Positions 36,240-43,160 of a DNA stretch of 43,160 nucleotides are shown here, piece after piece. Source of the stretch: Eubacterium sp. Its GTDB lineage: Bacteria; Bacillota; Clostridia; Lachnospirales; Lachnospiraceae. Below the pieces are notes generated by a model that saw only the letters and a list, made by a program, of their open reading frames with translations, was not told where the DNA came from and searched no databases. The translations under genes were made by a program, and so were the position numbers. How positions within the stretch are numbered: the stretch's first letter is position 1; every line of letters begins with the position of its first letter. Location: the NCBI GenBank assembly GCA_022769325.1, contig JALEKC010000012.1, forward strand, positions 1-43,160, read 5' to 3'.

Positions 36240-38066
36240 GTGAAAAAACAATGGATTCCATTGTGGATTTTGGTAGCTCTTGGTTTTCTTGTGCTATGCA
36301 TGCCCGTGGAAACCCAGGCAAAACGAAGGAGCCTGCAGGTAAAAAGCGTAAAGACATTGGAAGAGGCAGTGAAGAAATTGGAGAAAACCGGAGGTATCAT
36401 CTTGTTGAGTGATAGAACCTATCGCTTGAAAAAATCCATTGATGTGCCGTCTAACGTAACAATATGCGGAAAAACAAAGACCATGATTGACTGCAGTAAA
36501 TTAAAGGGGAGAACGGCATTTATTGCAAAAGATACCAAAGAAGTGCATATTCGCAGGATACGCTTTTCTCATATTGTGAAAGGAAGTGCCATAAAGGGCA
36601 TTCGGAGCCGGAATATGCGGATTACGGACTGCCGGTTTGAAGGTGGTGATATTGCGGTGGCTTTTCAGGGGTGCTATCGCCCCATCGTCAGCAAGAATAC
36701 ATTTACAAAGGTGAGTCAGCCCATTTCCTTTACCATTTCCCAAAAACGGATTCGGAAAGGGAGACATAGCCGTCTTGTGATAGTAAAGAACAGTATCACC
36801 AAAAAGCGAATCGACCAGATGAAACAAAATACGGTCACAAAGGCAGAGCATTATTATGTTACCTACTCCAATGATGGAAAAAAGAAAAAAAGATTGTTTT
36901 ACTATCGCGACAAGAAGGACAACAATCTTAACATTTATCCCAACAAAAGGCCTTACCGGGAACGGTATACCGACGAAACCACATACCGGGGCAATACGAG
37001 AGATTATTATCTTTTCCGATCCTATATGGAACAGTTGGAATATTGTGGAGGCGGAACCCTGACGATAAAAAAGGGGCGATATTTTATCAGCAATGCCATC
37101 TGTATCCCATCCAATGTAAAAATTATTTTAGAAGATGGTGTTATTATAAAAAAGACCAAGGCAATCTATCAAACGGAGCTTGACAATCCCAAAGTGATTT
37201 TCATCTTTGTGCCGCCTTCTAAGGCAAAAAGAAAAGAGGCCATCGGAGGATATGGAGGTACTCATGATGTCTTAGTGATGGGAAAAGGGAGAGCTATTAT
37301 AGACTGCAACAATAAAATGCCGGGACGAGGGATGGACATGGGGCATTGTAGAAATATTATCATACAAAACTTGTCTTTCCACAACCAATATGGTTCCCAC
37401 TATATTGAACTCAATTCTTCTCAGAATGTTATTGTCCGGCAATGTGAATTTTGGAAATTTCGAGATTACAAAGGAGATACTTACAAAGAAGCCATTAATA
37501 TCGATGGGACGGACTATGCTGTAAATGGGTTCAATCATATCTGGTCCAAGCATGATAAATCCGTATGCCAGAATATCGAAATATCCAATTGCAAATTTAC
37601 GGATCTTGGCACGGCCATAGGTTCTCATACCTATATCGCCAACCAGGGGCAACAATGCTATCATACGGATGTTCGTATTGTAAATAATACCTTTCACGGA
37701 ACAACCAATTGTGCTATACGGGCATTAAACTGGAAAAATGCTTTGATATGTGGCAATTCTTTCCGTGATGTGGGCATTCAGAACGGAGCCAAGAATTTTT
37801 CCATATTCTTAGGAGGTGTGATTTGCCCAACGGTAAAAGAAAATGCATTTGCCAATGTGTTTGTTCCACTGACCATACGGCAGCAGATTCAATATGCATT
37901 GGAGCGAAAAGCCGGATATCCCATTAGCGAAAGTGAAATCACAGAGCAGAACTGGAATGATATCCTTTATACCAATGGAATCTATGGGGAGGTATTTATG
38001 GCGGCTGTTCGTTATACAAAAGATTTGGCATTAACAGATAAAACCATGAAATATTTCTATGAATAA
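36240..38066 (+). CDS. Secreted right-handed beta-helix protein, GTG start
   Basis: A 608-residue exported protein. The GTG at 36240 follows AAGGAG, lies one base after the sulfotransferase stop and opens a clear signal peptide (KKQW, a hydrophobic core, then VETQA with cleavage before KRR). Pectate-lyase-like beta-helix coils follow in two blocks, about 35-190 and 265-560. The second begins with GGGTLTIKKGRYFIS and IPSNVKI, typical of Pectate_lyase_3/NosD-like helices. It is strongly similar to the second half of the next gene. Catalytic residues cannot be assigned, so lyase, epimerase or binding roles remain open. Very rich in lysine and arginine. No cell-wall sorting signal. Confidence 0.82.
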   Translation: MKKQWIPLWILVALGFLVLCMPVETQAKRRSLQVKSVKTLEEAVKKLEKTGGIILLSDRTYRLKKSIDVPSNVTICGKTKTMIDCSKLKGRTAFIAKDTKEVHIRRIRFSHIVKGSAIKGIRSRNMRITDCRFEGGDIAVAFQGCYRPIVSKNTFTKVSQPISFTISQKRIRKGRHSRLVIVKNSITKKRIDQMKQNTVTKAEHYYVTYSNDGKKKKRLFYYRDKKDNNLNIYPNKRPYRERYTDETTYRGNTRDYYLFRSYMEQLEYCGGGTLTIKKGRYFISNAICIPSNVKIILEDGVIIKKTKAIYQTELDNPKVIFIFVPPSKAKRKEAIGGYGGTHDVLVMGKGRAIIDCNNKMPGRGMDMGHCRNIIIQNLSFHNQYGSHYIELNSSQNVIVRQCEFWKFRDYKGDTYKEAINIDGTDYAVNGFNHIWSKHDKSVCQNIEISNCKFTDLGTAIGSHTYIANQGQQCYHTDVRIVNNTFHGTTNCAIRALNWKNALICGNSFRDVGIQNGAKNFSIFLGGVICPTVKENAFANVFVPLTIRQQIQYALERKAGYPISESEITEQNWNDILYTNGIYGEVFMAAVRYTKDLALTDKTMKYFYE

Positions 38067-38073
38067 AAAGAAA

Positions 38074-38101
38074 ATGACATATTTTGAGAGTAATCTATAA
38101 C
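38074..38101 (+). promoter_or_regulatory. Possible promoter for the second beta-helix gene
   Basis: ATGACA (38074-38079), a 16-bp spacer and TATAAC (38096-38101) lie 36 bases before the start codon; a TATAAT directly after the TATAAC is an alternative -10 without a good -35. Confidence 0.4.
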
Positions 38102-38137
38102 TATAATTAGAAATCGGATAAAGAAAGGTGAGAAAGA

Positions 38138-40528
38138 ATGAAACGTAAATTAGTTATGGCGGGAGCCGTTGTTTTTTGTGCAGCAGTACTTCAATTGGCA
38201 GATGCAGACTCTGCACAGGCAGCAAAAAAGTATACCATCAGTAAGTCTACAAAACCTTGCAATAGTACATATACAAAAGGTGCAGGATATAATAGTAAAT
38301 CAAAAAATTATTATACCATAAAATCCTATTTGGAAAAATTAAAAAAAGAGGGTGGAGGTACTCTTGTACTGAAAAAAGGAACCTATAAAATCTGCTCGAC
38401 ACTGACTGTTCCAAGCAATGTTACCATTCAATTGAAAAATGGGGCTGTATTGAAAATGACAGACAAGACCGGCAGTAAGGCATTAAAGCCGGGAAAAGTG
38501 ATGTTTAAATTGACCAGCGCCAAAGCAAAAAATTATAAGGGAACCAAGAAGGTTACGATTACCAGCAATAAACAGGCCACCATTGACTTGGGAAAAGTAA
38601 AAAATGCTATTGCCATCGATATGGGTCATAATTACAGTGTCAATATTTCCAATTTGAAATTTAAAAATAAGAATGCAGGAACGTATATCAATATCGCGGG
38701 AAGCCGTTCTGTGAAAGTGAACAATTGTACATTCCAGGGAAATGTGGAATATACAGGAGGCTCCTATCAGGCAGCAGTACTTGTCAATGGATATGGCAGT
38801 ACCCCGTGCAATAATATAAAAATCCAATCCAACATATTTACCAATCTTGAAAATGGAATCCGCACTACCAAATATAAAAAATCCGTATATTCGGAAGGAG
38901 TTTCCATTCGCAAAAATAAATTCAAAAATATGACAACCAGTGCAGTTACCGGAAAAATGTGGAATGCCCCTACTATGACCGGAAATGTAATTTACCGTGG
39001 AGACGATACCAAGGGAACCGCTTATGCATTTCGTATGTATAGCATGACAGAACCGGAAATTTCCGGCAATACCATTGATAAATGTCGACTTCCGATTTAT
39101 TTTGGAAGAGCTTCCAAAATAAATAATACCATTTCTGCTTCCAAGATTTCTTCCATGGAAAATAATACGGTTACCAATGCCGTTGTGTACTATGTTACCA
39201 TGAAAAATGAAGGCGAGAGCCGGTTGTTGTATTTCAAAGATAAAAATGATAATAATTTCCGTATCACACCGGAAACCACCCCATATCGCGGACATTATGA
39301 GACAAGTTCTAATTATACAGCCAACAATGGACAGGCAAAGACGTATTTTATGATGCGTTCTTACATGGAGCAGCTGGAGTATGCTGGAGGCGGTACCATT
39401 ACGGTGGCCCCGGGAACCTATTTGCTCAGTCATTCTGTCTGCATCCCGTCCAATGTTACCATTAATTTTGAGGATGGCGTCAAGATTCAGAAAGTGAAAG
39501 CTGCCAATACCAATATGGCAACCAATAAAACCATGTTTGAACTGGTTCCACCGTCCAAAGAGGGAATTAAAAATTCGGTAAGTGGTTATAATGGTTCTCA
39601 AAATGTCACCTTACAGGGAAATGGCAGTACCATTTTTGACTGTGCTTATACATTAAATGCCATGGCTGTAGTTATGGGACATGCACAAAATGTAACCATC
39701 CGGAACATTGCATTTACCAATGAAAATGGTTCTCATTTTGTGGAACTGAATTCTTCCAAAAATGTAACCATAGAAAATTGTTCCTTTACCGACTTTAAGA
39801 TTTATAATAACAAGAGTCACAAAGAGGCAATCAATATTGATACGACAGATTCCAACAACAATGGATTTAATTATGAATGGTCGACGCATGACCGCACAGC
39901 CTGCGATACGGTGATGATTAACAATTGTATGTTTACCAATATTGGTGTGGCAGCAGGAAGTCATACCTATTCGGTGGCTATGAATGATGTGAACACACAG
40001 GTTTACCATGAAAATATTACTTTCCAAAATTGTAAAATCAGTCAGACTTACAATGCCGGAATTCGTATGTTGAACTGGCGCAATGCGGTGATTAAGGACA
40101 ATCAATTCCTTGGCATTCAAGGGCTGGAAGACAATAAAAATTACAATTATACTTGTGTTTTGGTAAAGGGTGCTGTCAATCCTACCATTACAGGAAATAC
40201 GTTTGAAAAAGCGGGAAGCAAGAAAAATTATGCCGTTGTCATCTATGAAAAGACTTCTGCTACAGTGGCCGGAGCGGTGGCAGCCGGATATGCCGATACT
40301 TATAGTGTGTTAAGTGAAGAAAATCGTGCGGCACTTCGCGAAAATACAGTAAAGGGATTGTGCTATAAGAGATTCCTAACCAAGTATGCGGACGGCTCCA
40401 GCGATTTGTATGTAGATGGTGGAGCGACAAAGAATCCAGATAACTTATTCAAGAATGCCAGCGATGCTTCGGAAGGAGACAATGCTTCTATTTCCGATGA
40501 CAGCAAAGAGGATGCGGCAGAAGAATAA
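38138..40528 (+). CDS. Secreted right-handed beta-helix protein (large paralogue)
   Basis: A 796-residue protein with an N-terminal signal peptide (MKRK, hydrophobic core, cleavage after SAQA). Two homologous beta-helix domains follow, about 55-300 and 405-690; each opens with an SYxExLxxxGGGTxxxxxGTY pattern and an (I/V)PSNVTI coil, and each carries asparagine-rich NNCxF coils. The second domain matches the partner encoded just upstream (SYMEQLEY-GGGT, GSHxxELNSSxNV, KEAINID, FNxxWSxHD, GSHTY). The C-terminal 25 residues are acidic. No anchor motif. Probably acts on or binds an extracellular polysaccharide; enzymatic activity is unproven. AGAAAGGTGAG precedes the ATG. Confidence 0.85.
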   Translation: MKRKLVMAGAVVFCAAVLQLADADSAQAAKKYTISKSTKPCNSTYTKGAGYNSKSKNYYTIKSYLEKLKKEGGGTLVLKKGTYKICSTLTVPSNVTIQLKNGAVLKMTDKTGSKALKPGKVMFKLTSAKAKNYKGTKKVTITSNKQATIDLGKVKNAIAIDMGHNYSVNISNLKFKNKNAGTYINIAGSRSVKVNNCTFQGNVEYTGGSYQAAVLVNGYGSTPCNNIKIQSNIFTNLENGIRTTKYKKSVYSEGVSIRKNKFKNMTTSAVTGKMWNAPTMTGNVIYRGDDTKGTAYAFRMYSMTEPEISGNTIDKCRLPIYFGRASKINNTISASKISSMENNTVTNAVVYYVTMKNEGESRLLYFKDKNDNNFRITPETTPYRGHYETSSNYTANNGQAKTYFMMRSYMEQLEYAGGGTITVAPGTYLLSHSVCIPSNVTINFEDGVKIQKVKAANTNMATNKTMFELVPPSKEGIKNSVSGYNGSQNVTLQGNGSTIFDCAYTLNAMAVVMGHAQNVTIRNIAFTNENGSHFVELNSSKNVTIENCSFTDFKIYNNKSHKEAINIDTTDSNNNGFNYEWSTHDRTACDTVMINNCMFTNIGVAAGSHTYSVAMNDVNTQVYHENITFQNCKISQTYNAGIRMLNWRNAVIKDNQFLGIQGLEDNKNYNYTCVLVKGAVNPTITGNTFEKAGSKKNYAVVIYEKTSATVAGAVAAGYADTYSVLSEENRAALRENTVKGLCYKRFLTKYADGSSDLYVDGGATKNPDNLFKNASDASEGDNASISDDSKEDAAEE

Positions 40529-40551
40529 TAAAAAATAGCAATACTAGTGAA

Positions 40552-40583
40552 AAAGTGGGGTTGTTCATTGACAATCCCACTTT
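40552..40583 (+). repeat. 13-bp inverted repeat overlapping the greA -35 box
   Basis: AAAGTGGGGTTGT (40552-40564) pairs with ACAATCCCACTTT (40571-40583) with one G-T pair and a 6-nt loop. It could end the upstream transcript (only TTT at the end, so weakly) or be an operator, since the -35 box TTGACA lies in its loop and right arm. Confidence 0.75.
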
Positions 40584-40596
40584 CGTACGTTATAAT
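40568..40596 (+). promoter_or_regulatory. Consensus sigma-A promoter of greA-lysS
   Basis: TTGACA (40568-40573), a 17-bp spacer and TATAAT (40591-40596) match the consensus at every position, the strongest promoter in the window. Transcription should start near 40603, leaving a leader of about 98 nt. Confidence 0.9.
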
Positions 40597-40602
40597 GAAA
40601 CG

Positions 40603-40700
40603 ATGAGAGAAAGGTGCCGATGTGCCAAATCGGTGTGCCGGAGGCAGGGACACGGCGCCGGGTAAGATGCTCCTTCAGGGAGCAAAGAATGGAGGAAGTC
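40603..40700 (+). other. GC-rich foldable 5' leader of greA
   Basis: The leader can fold with an outer stem GGTGCC (40613-40618) to GGCGCC (40654-40659), an inner hairpin CCGAT/ATCGG, and a second GTGT/ACAC stem-loop holding GGAGG. A separate hairpin TGCTCC/GGAGCA (40668-40683) lies just before the greA ribosome binding site. I do not recognise it as a known riboswitch. It is too short for a T-box or lysine riboswitch. Confidence 0.5.
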
Positions 40701-41183
40701 ATGGCTGAAGTAAAAAAGAATATTCTGACAGAAGAAGGATTAAAAGCACTGGAGTCAGAATTACAGGATTTGAAAGTAAATCGTCGTAAAGAAGTTGCAC
40801 AGAAAATCAAAGAAGCGAGAGAACAGGGAGACCTTTCGGAAAATGCTGAGTATGATGCAGCAAAAGAAGAGCAAAGAGACATTGAACTTCGAATTGAAGA
40901 GATAGATAAGATTTTAAAAAATGCCGAACTGGTTACGGATGATGATATTGATTCCAGTGTAATCAGCATCGGTTGCACCGTTAAAATCAAAGATTTGGAA
41001 TATAATGAAGAAATGGAATACAAATTGGTTGGTTCTACCGAAGCCAACAGCTTAAAAGGTAAGATTTCCAATGAATCTCCGGTTGGTAAAGCATTAATTG
41101 GTGCCCAAAAGGGTCATACGGTAATGGTTGAGACCCCGGCAGGTATGCTGAAATATAAAATTCTTGAGATTACAAAGAACTAA
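40701..41183 (+). CDS. greA: Transcription elongation factor GreA
   Basis: Rescues backtracked RNA polymerase by stimulating transcript cleavage. The 160-residue length is normal. The N-terminal coiled coil has the tip acidic motif within DLSENAEYDAAKEEQ, and the C-terminal FKBP-like domain contains SPVGKALIGAQKGHTVMVETPAG. The ATG at 40701 follows GGAGGAAG. The frame stays open upstream and an ATG at 40620 with AGAAAGG before it would add 27 residues. lysS follows 15 bases after the stop. Confidence 0.96.
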   Translation: MAEVKKNILTEEGLKALESELQDLKVNRRKEVAQKIKEAREQGDLSENAEYDAAKEEQRDIELRIEEIDKILKNAELVTDDDIDSSVISIGCTVKIKDLEYNEEMEYKLVGSTEANSLKGKISNESPVGKALIGAQKGHTVMVETPAGMLKYKILEITKN

Positions 41184-41198
41184 CGGGAGGATAGCAAA

Positions 41199-42668
41199 GT
41201 GGCAGAAGATATCAATCAATTATTAAAGGTCAGAAGAGAAAAACTGGCAAACTTGATCGAAGAAGGAAAGAATCCCTTTGAGATTACCAAATGTGATGTG
41301 ACACATCATTCCATGGATATCAAAGAGAATTATGATGAAATGGAAGGAAAGGTAGTGACCATTGCCGGACGTATGATGTTCAAACGTGTTATGGGAAAAG
41401 CTTCTTTCTGTAATGTGCAGGATTTGAAAGGAAGCATTCAGGCCTATGTAGCAAGGGACAATATCGGAGAAGATTCCTACAAGGATTTCAAAAAATATGA
41501 TGTTGGTGATTTGCTTTCCATCACAGGAGAAGTATTTAAGACAAAGACCGGAGAAATTTCCATCCATGCAACGGAAGTGGTGCTCTTATCCAAGAGTCTT
41601 CAGATTCTTCCAGAGAAATTCCACGGTCTTACCGATACGGATATCCGTTATCGTCAGCGCTATGTGGACTTGATTATGAATCAGGAAGTTAAAGAAACGT
41701 TTATCAAGCGTTCCAAGATTTTGCGTGAGATTCGTAATTTCCTCGCGGATAGAGATTTTATGGAAGTGGAAACTCCGATGCTTGTTTCCAATGCCGGAGG
41801 AGCGGCTGCACGTCCATTTGAAACCCATTACAACGCCTTGGATGAAGATGTAAAACTTCGCATTTCCTTGGAATTATATCTGAAAAGATTGATTGTAGGT
41901 GGTTTGGAGCGGGTGTATGAAATTGGCCGGGTATTTCGTAATGAAGGTCTGGACACACGCCACAATCCGGAATTTACGTTAATGGAGCTTTATCAGGCAT
42001 ATACCGACTACGAAGGCATGATGGAGTTGACAGAGAGTATGTATCGCTATCTGGCAGAGAAAGTTTGTGGCAGTGCCATCATTACTTACAATGGCATTGA
42101 AATTGACTTTTCTAAGCCATTTGAGCGCATTACTATGCTGGATGCTGTTAAAAAGTATGCCAATATTGATTTTAGTGAAATTAAGACAGATGAGGAAGCA
42201 AAGAAACTGGCGGATGAGCATAATATCGAATACGAAGCACATCATAAGAAAGGTGACATTCTCAGCATGTTCTTTGAAGAATATTGCGAGGACAAATTGG
42301 TTCAGCCGACCTTTGTCATGGACCATCCGATTGAAATTTCACCGCTTACAAAGAAGAAACCGGACAATCCGGATTTTGTGGAGCGTTTCGAATTGTTTAT
42401 CAATGGTTGGGAAATGTGCAATGCTTATTCCGAATTAAATGACCCGATTGACCAGAGAGAGCGTTTTGCAGCTCAGGAAGAAGCATTTGCAGCCGGAGAT
42501 GAAGAGGCAAATCATACGGATGAAGATTTCTTGAATGCCCTTTCTATCGGTATGCCACCGACGGGAGGAATCGGCTATGGAATAGACCGCCTTGTGATGC
42601 TCCTTACTGACTCGCCAGCGATTCGTGATGTAATCTTGTTCCCGACAATGAAGAGTTTGGATAAATAA
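41199..42668 (+). CDS. lysS: Lysyl-tRNA synthetase (class II), GTG start
   Basis: Charges tRNA-Lys. The 489-residue protein has an N-terminal OB-fold anticodon domain (about 50-150, with [11 protein letters not shown]) and the class II core: motif 1 after [10 protein letters not shown], motif 2 [17 protein letters not shown] and motif 3 [13 protein letters not shown]. The GTG at 41199 is preceded by GGGAGG. It is the second gene of the greA operon. Its stop is followed directly by repeats and genes of a likely integrative element, so the element appears inserted just beyond the gene without damaging it. Confidence 0.96.
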   Translation: MAEDINQLLKVRREKLANLIEEGKNPFEITKCDVTHHSMDIKENYDEMEGKVVTIAGRMMFKRVMGKASFCNVQDLKGSIQAYVARDNIGEDSYKDFKKYDVGDLLSITGEVFKTKTGEISIHATEVVLLSKSLQILPEKFHGLTDTDIRYRQRYVDLIMNQEVKETFIKRSKILREIRNFLADRDFMEVETPMLVSNAGGAAARPFETHYNALDEDVKLRISLELYLKRLIVGGLERVYEIGRVFRNEGLDTRHNPEFTLMELYQAYTDYEGMMELTESMYRYLAEKVCGSAIITYNGIEIDFSKPFERITMLDAVKKYANIDFSEIKTDEEAKKLADEHNIEYEAHHKKGDILSMFFEEYCEDKLVQPTFVMDHPIEISPLTKKKPDNPDFVERFELFINGWEMCNAYSELNDPIDQRERFAAQEEAFAAGDEEANHTDEDFLNALSIGMPPTGGIGYGIDRLVMLLTDSPAIRDVILFPTMKSLDK

Positions 42669-42778
42669 ATCAAGTGTTTATGCGGGTTTGAAGCACTTTG
42701 ATTGGAAATTTACCACAAATTTTACCACAATTACCAAATCAAACAGTGCGGAATATTCCTAAATATGCATAAGGTAAA
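42668..42778 (+). repeat. Repeats at the lysS/element junction (possible attachment region)
   Basis: An imperfect inverted repeat, AATCAAGTG (42668-42676) with CACTTTGATT (42694-42703), is followed by exact direct repeats TTTACCACAA at 42709-42718 and 42721-42730, a partial third copy at 42731 and an inverted GGTAAA at 42773-42778. Such 12-bp-spaced repeats resemble integrase or partition-protein binding sites. The other end of the element is outside the window, so the crossover site cannot be fixed. Confidence 0.45.
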
Positions 42779-42815
42779 GTTTAAATAGTTTAATTTAATA
42801 TTTTGCAAATTAAAG

Positions 42816-42859
42816 GCACTTTCTAAAAAACAGTGAATTTTTTAGAGAGTGTCTTTTTT
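42816..42859 (+). terminator. Terminator hairpin ahead of the element genes
   Basis: A 15-bp stem, left arm 42816-42830 and right arm 42838-42852 (two G-T pairs), is followed by C and a run of six T. It may end the greA-lysS transcript or act as an attenuator for the genes that follow. Confidence 0.85.
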
Positions 42860-42896
42860 GTGTTATGGAAATAAATTTTGAAAGGTGGTGATACAG

Positions 42897-43067
42897 ATGC
42901 TAAAGGTCAGAATGTCAGGAACGAAAAAAGAACTCCGAAGGTTTGTAAAAAAGATGAGTCGGAGTAAGGACTACGATATAGAAACGACATCAGACTTTAA
43001 GCCTTACAAAGGTAACCCCAAATTTCGCATCTTGTATGTGAATCTGAAAATGAAACAAAAAGATTAG
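42897..43067 (+). CDS. Small basic protein, DUF3970-like
   Basis: A 56-residue, lysine/arginine-rich protein starting MLKVRMSGTKKELRRF. It resembles small DUF3970-type proteins found beside ParA in Firmicute mobile elements; the match is from memory of the pattern and is not certain. AAGGTGGTGAT lies before the ATG at 42897; a GTG at 42885 would overlap that site. It is 28 bases upstream of the parA-like gene and probably belongs to the same unit. Confidence 0.6.
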   Translation: MLKVRMSGTKKELRRFVKKMSRSKDYDIETTSDFKPYKGNPKFRILYVNLKMKQKD

Positions 43068-43095
43068 ATTATTGAGAATACGGAGGGTCAGAATT

Positions 43096-43160
43096 ATGTG
43101 TAAAGTAATAGCGATTTGTAATCAGAAAGGTGGCGTTTCCAAGACCACCACAACAGTAAA
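43096..43160 (+). CDS. ParA/Soj-type ATPase, 5' fragment
   Basis: The first 21 residues of a ParA-family ATPase run off the right edge. CNQKGGVSKTTTT is the deviant Walker A motif, with serine in place of the usual second glycine (KGGVGKT). CGGAGGG precedes the ATG at 43096. ParA at an element end is common in integrative and conjugative elements, where it acts in partition or maintenance. Without the rest of the gene the subfamily cannot be told. Confidence 0.85.
   Translation, partial: MCKVIAICNQKGGVSKTTTTV

Noticed and set aside
40597-40700. Lysine riboswitch or T-box controlling greA-lysS
   Set aside because: The leader is about 98 nt, shorter than either class, and I cannot match the conserved cores; a GGGACACGG stretch only loosely recalls the T-box bulge.

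Overview
The window looks like chromosomal DNA of an AT-rich, low-GC Gram-positive anaerobe of the class Clostridia, most likely family Lachnospiraceae. The reasons are the era-yqzL-recO order, a CIRCE element before groESL, several Clostridia-typical families (DUF6062, DUF6106, ArsP_2-type exporter, M16C peptidase, an intracellular GH8 exo-oligoxylanase) and strong purine-rich ribosome binding sites. Genus cannot be fixed from the sequence alone. No rRNA, tRNA or CRISPR array was seen, and no stretch over 300 bases lacks a gene or recognisable element.

Layout. Bases 1-230 hold the end of a Big_2-type surface protein and its terminator. Bases 270-7480 carry serS, a CPBP membrane protease, alaA, a lytic transglycosylase, gpmI and mnmA. 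Bases 7500-10130 pair glmM (cell-wall precursor synthesis) with a GH8 exo-oligoxylanase. Bases 10215-16550 are a protein quality-control block, tig-clpP-clpX-lon, ending in engB. Bases 16590-24950 hold a serine acetyltransferase, a broken membrane-protein remnant on the minus strand, and a run of DUF1015, YesL-like, glgB and M16 peptidase genes. Bases 24975-31140 hold era-yqzL-recO, glnS, then three genes rich in cysteine or histidine (DUF2225, a putative heavy-metal exporter, and DUF6062 on the minus strand).

Bases 31270-33550 hold groES-groEL with a textbook promoter and perfect CIRCE operator, followed by an elaborate hairpin and a 58-bp GC-rich structured repeat present twice. After a DUF6106 membrane protein comes an accessory-looking block (34223-40528): an arylsulfate sulfotransferase with no visible signal peptide, separated by one base from a secreted beta-helix protein, then a second larger beta-helix paralogue. 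Bases 40552-42668 hold greA-lysS behind a consensus promoter whose -35 box sits inside a 13-bp inverted repeat, with a GC-rich, foldable leader of about 98 nt. From about 42669 the sequence changes character (direct repeats, a terminator hairpin, a small basic protein, a ParA ATPase), which looks like the left end of an integrative element inserted just after lysS.

The points most worth a second look are the duplicated three-way-junction repeat after groEL, the greA leader, the signal-less sulfotransferase coupled to beta-helix surface proteins, the Cys/His-rich three-gene cluster and the element junction after lysS. Nothing here is clearly a new defence or mobile system; the most novel material is in intergenic RNA/DNA structures and in the sulfotransferase/beta-helix block.
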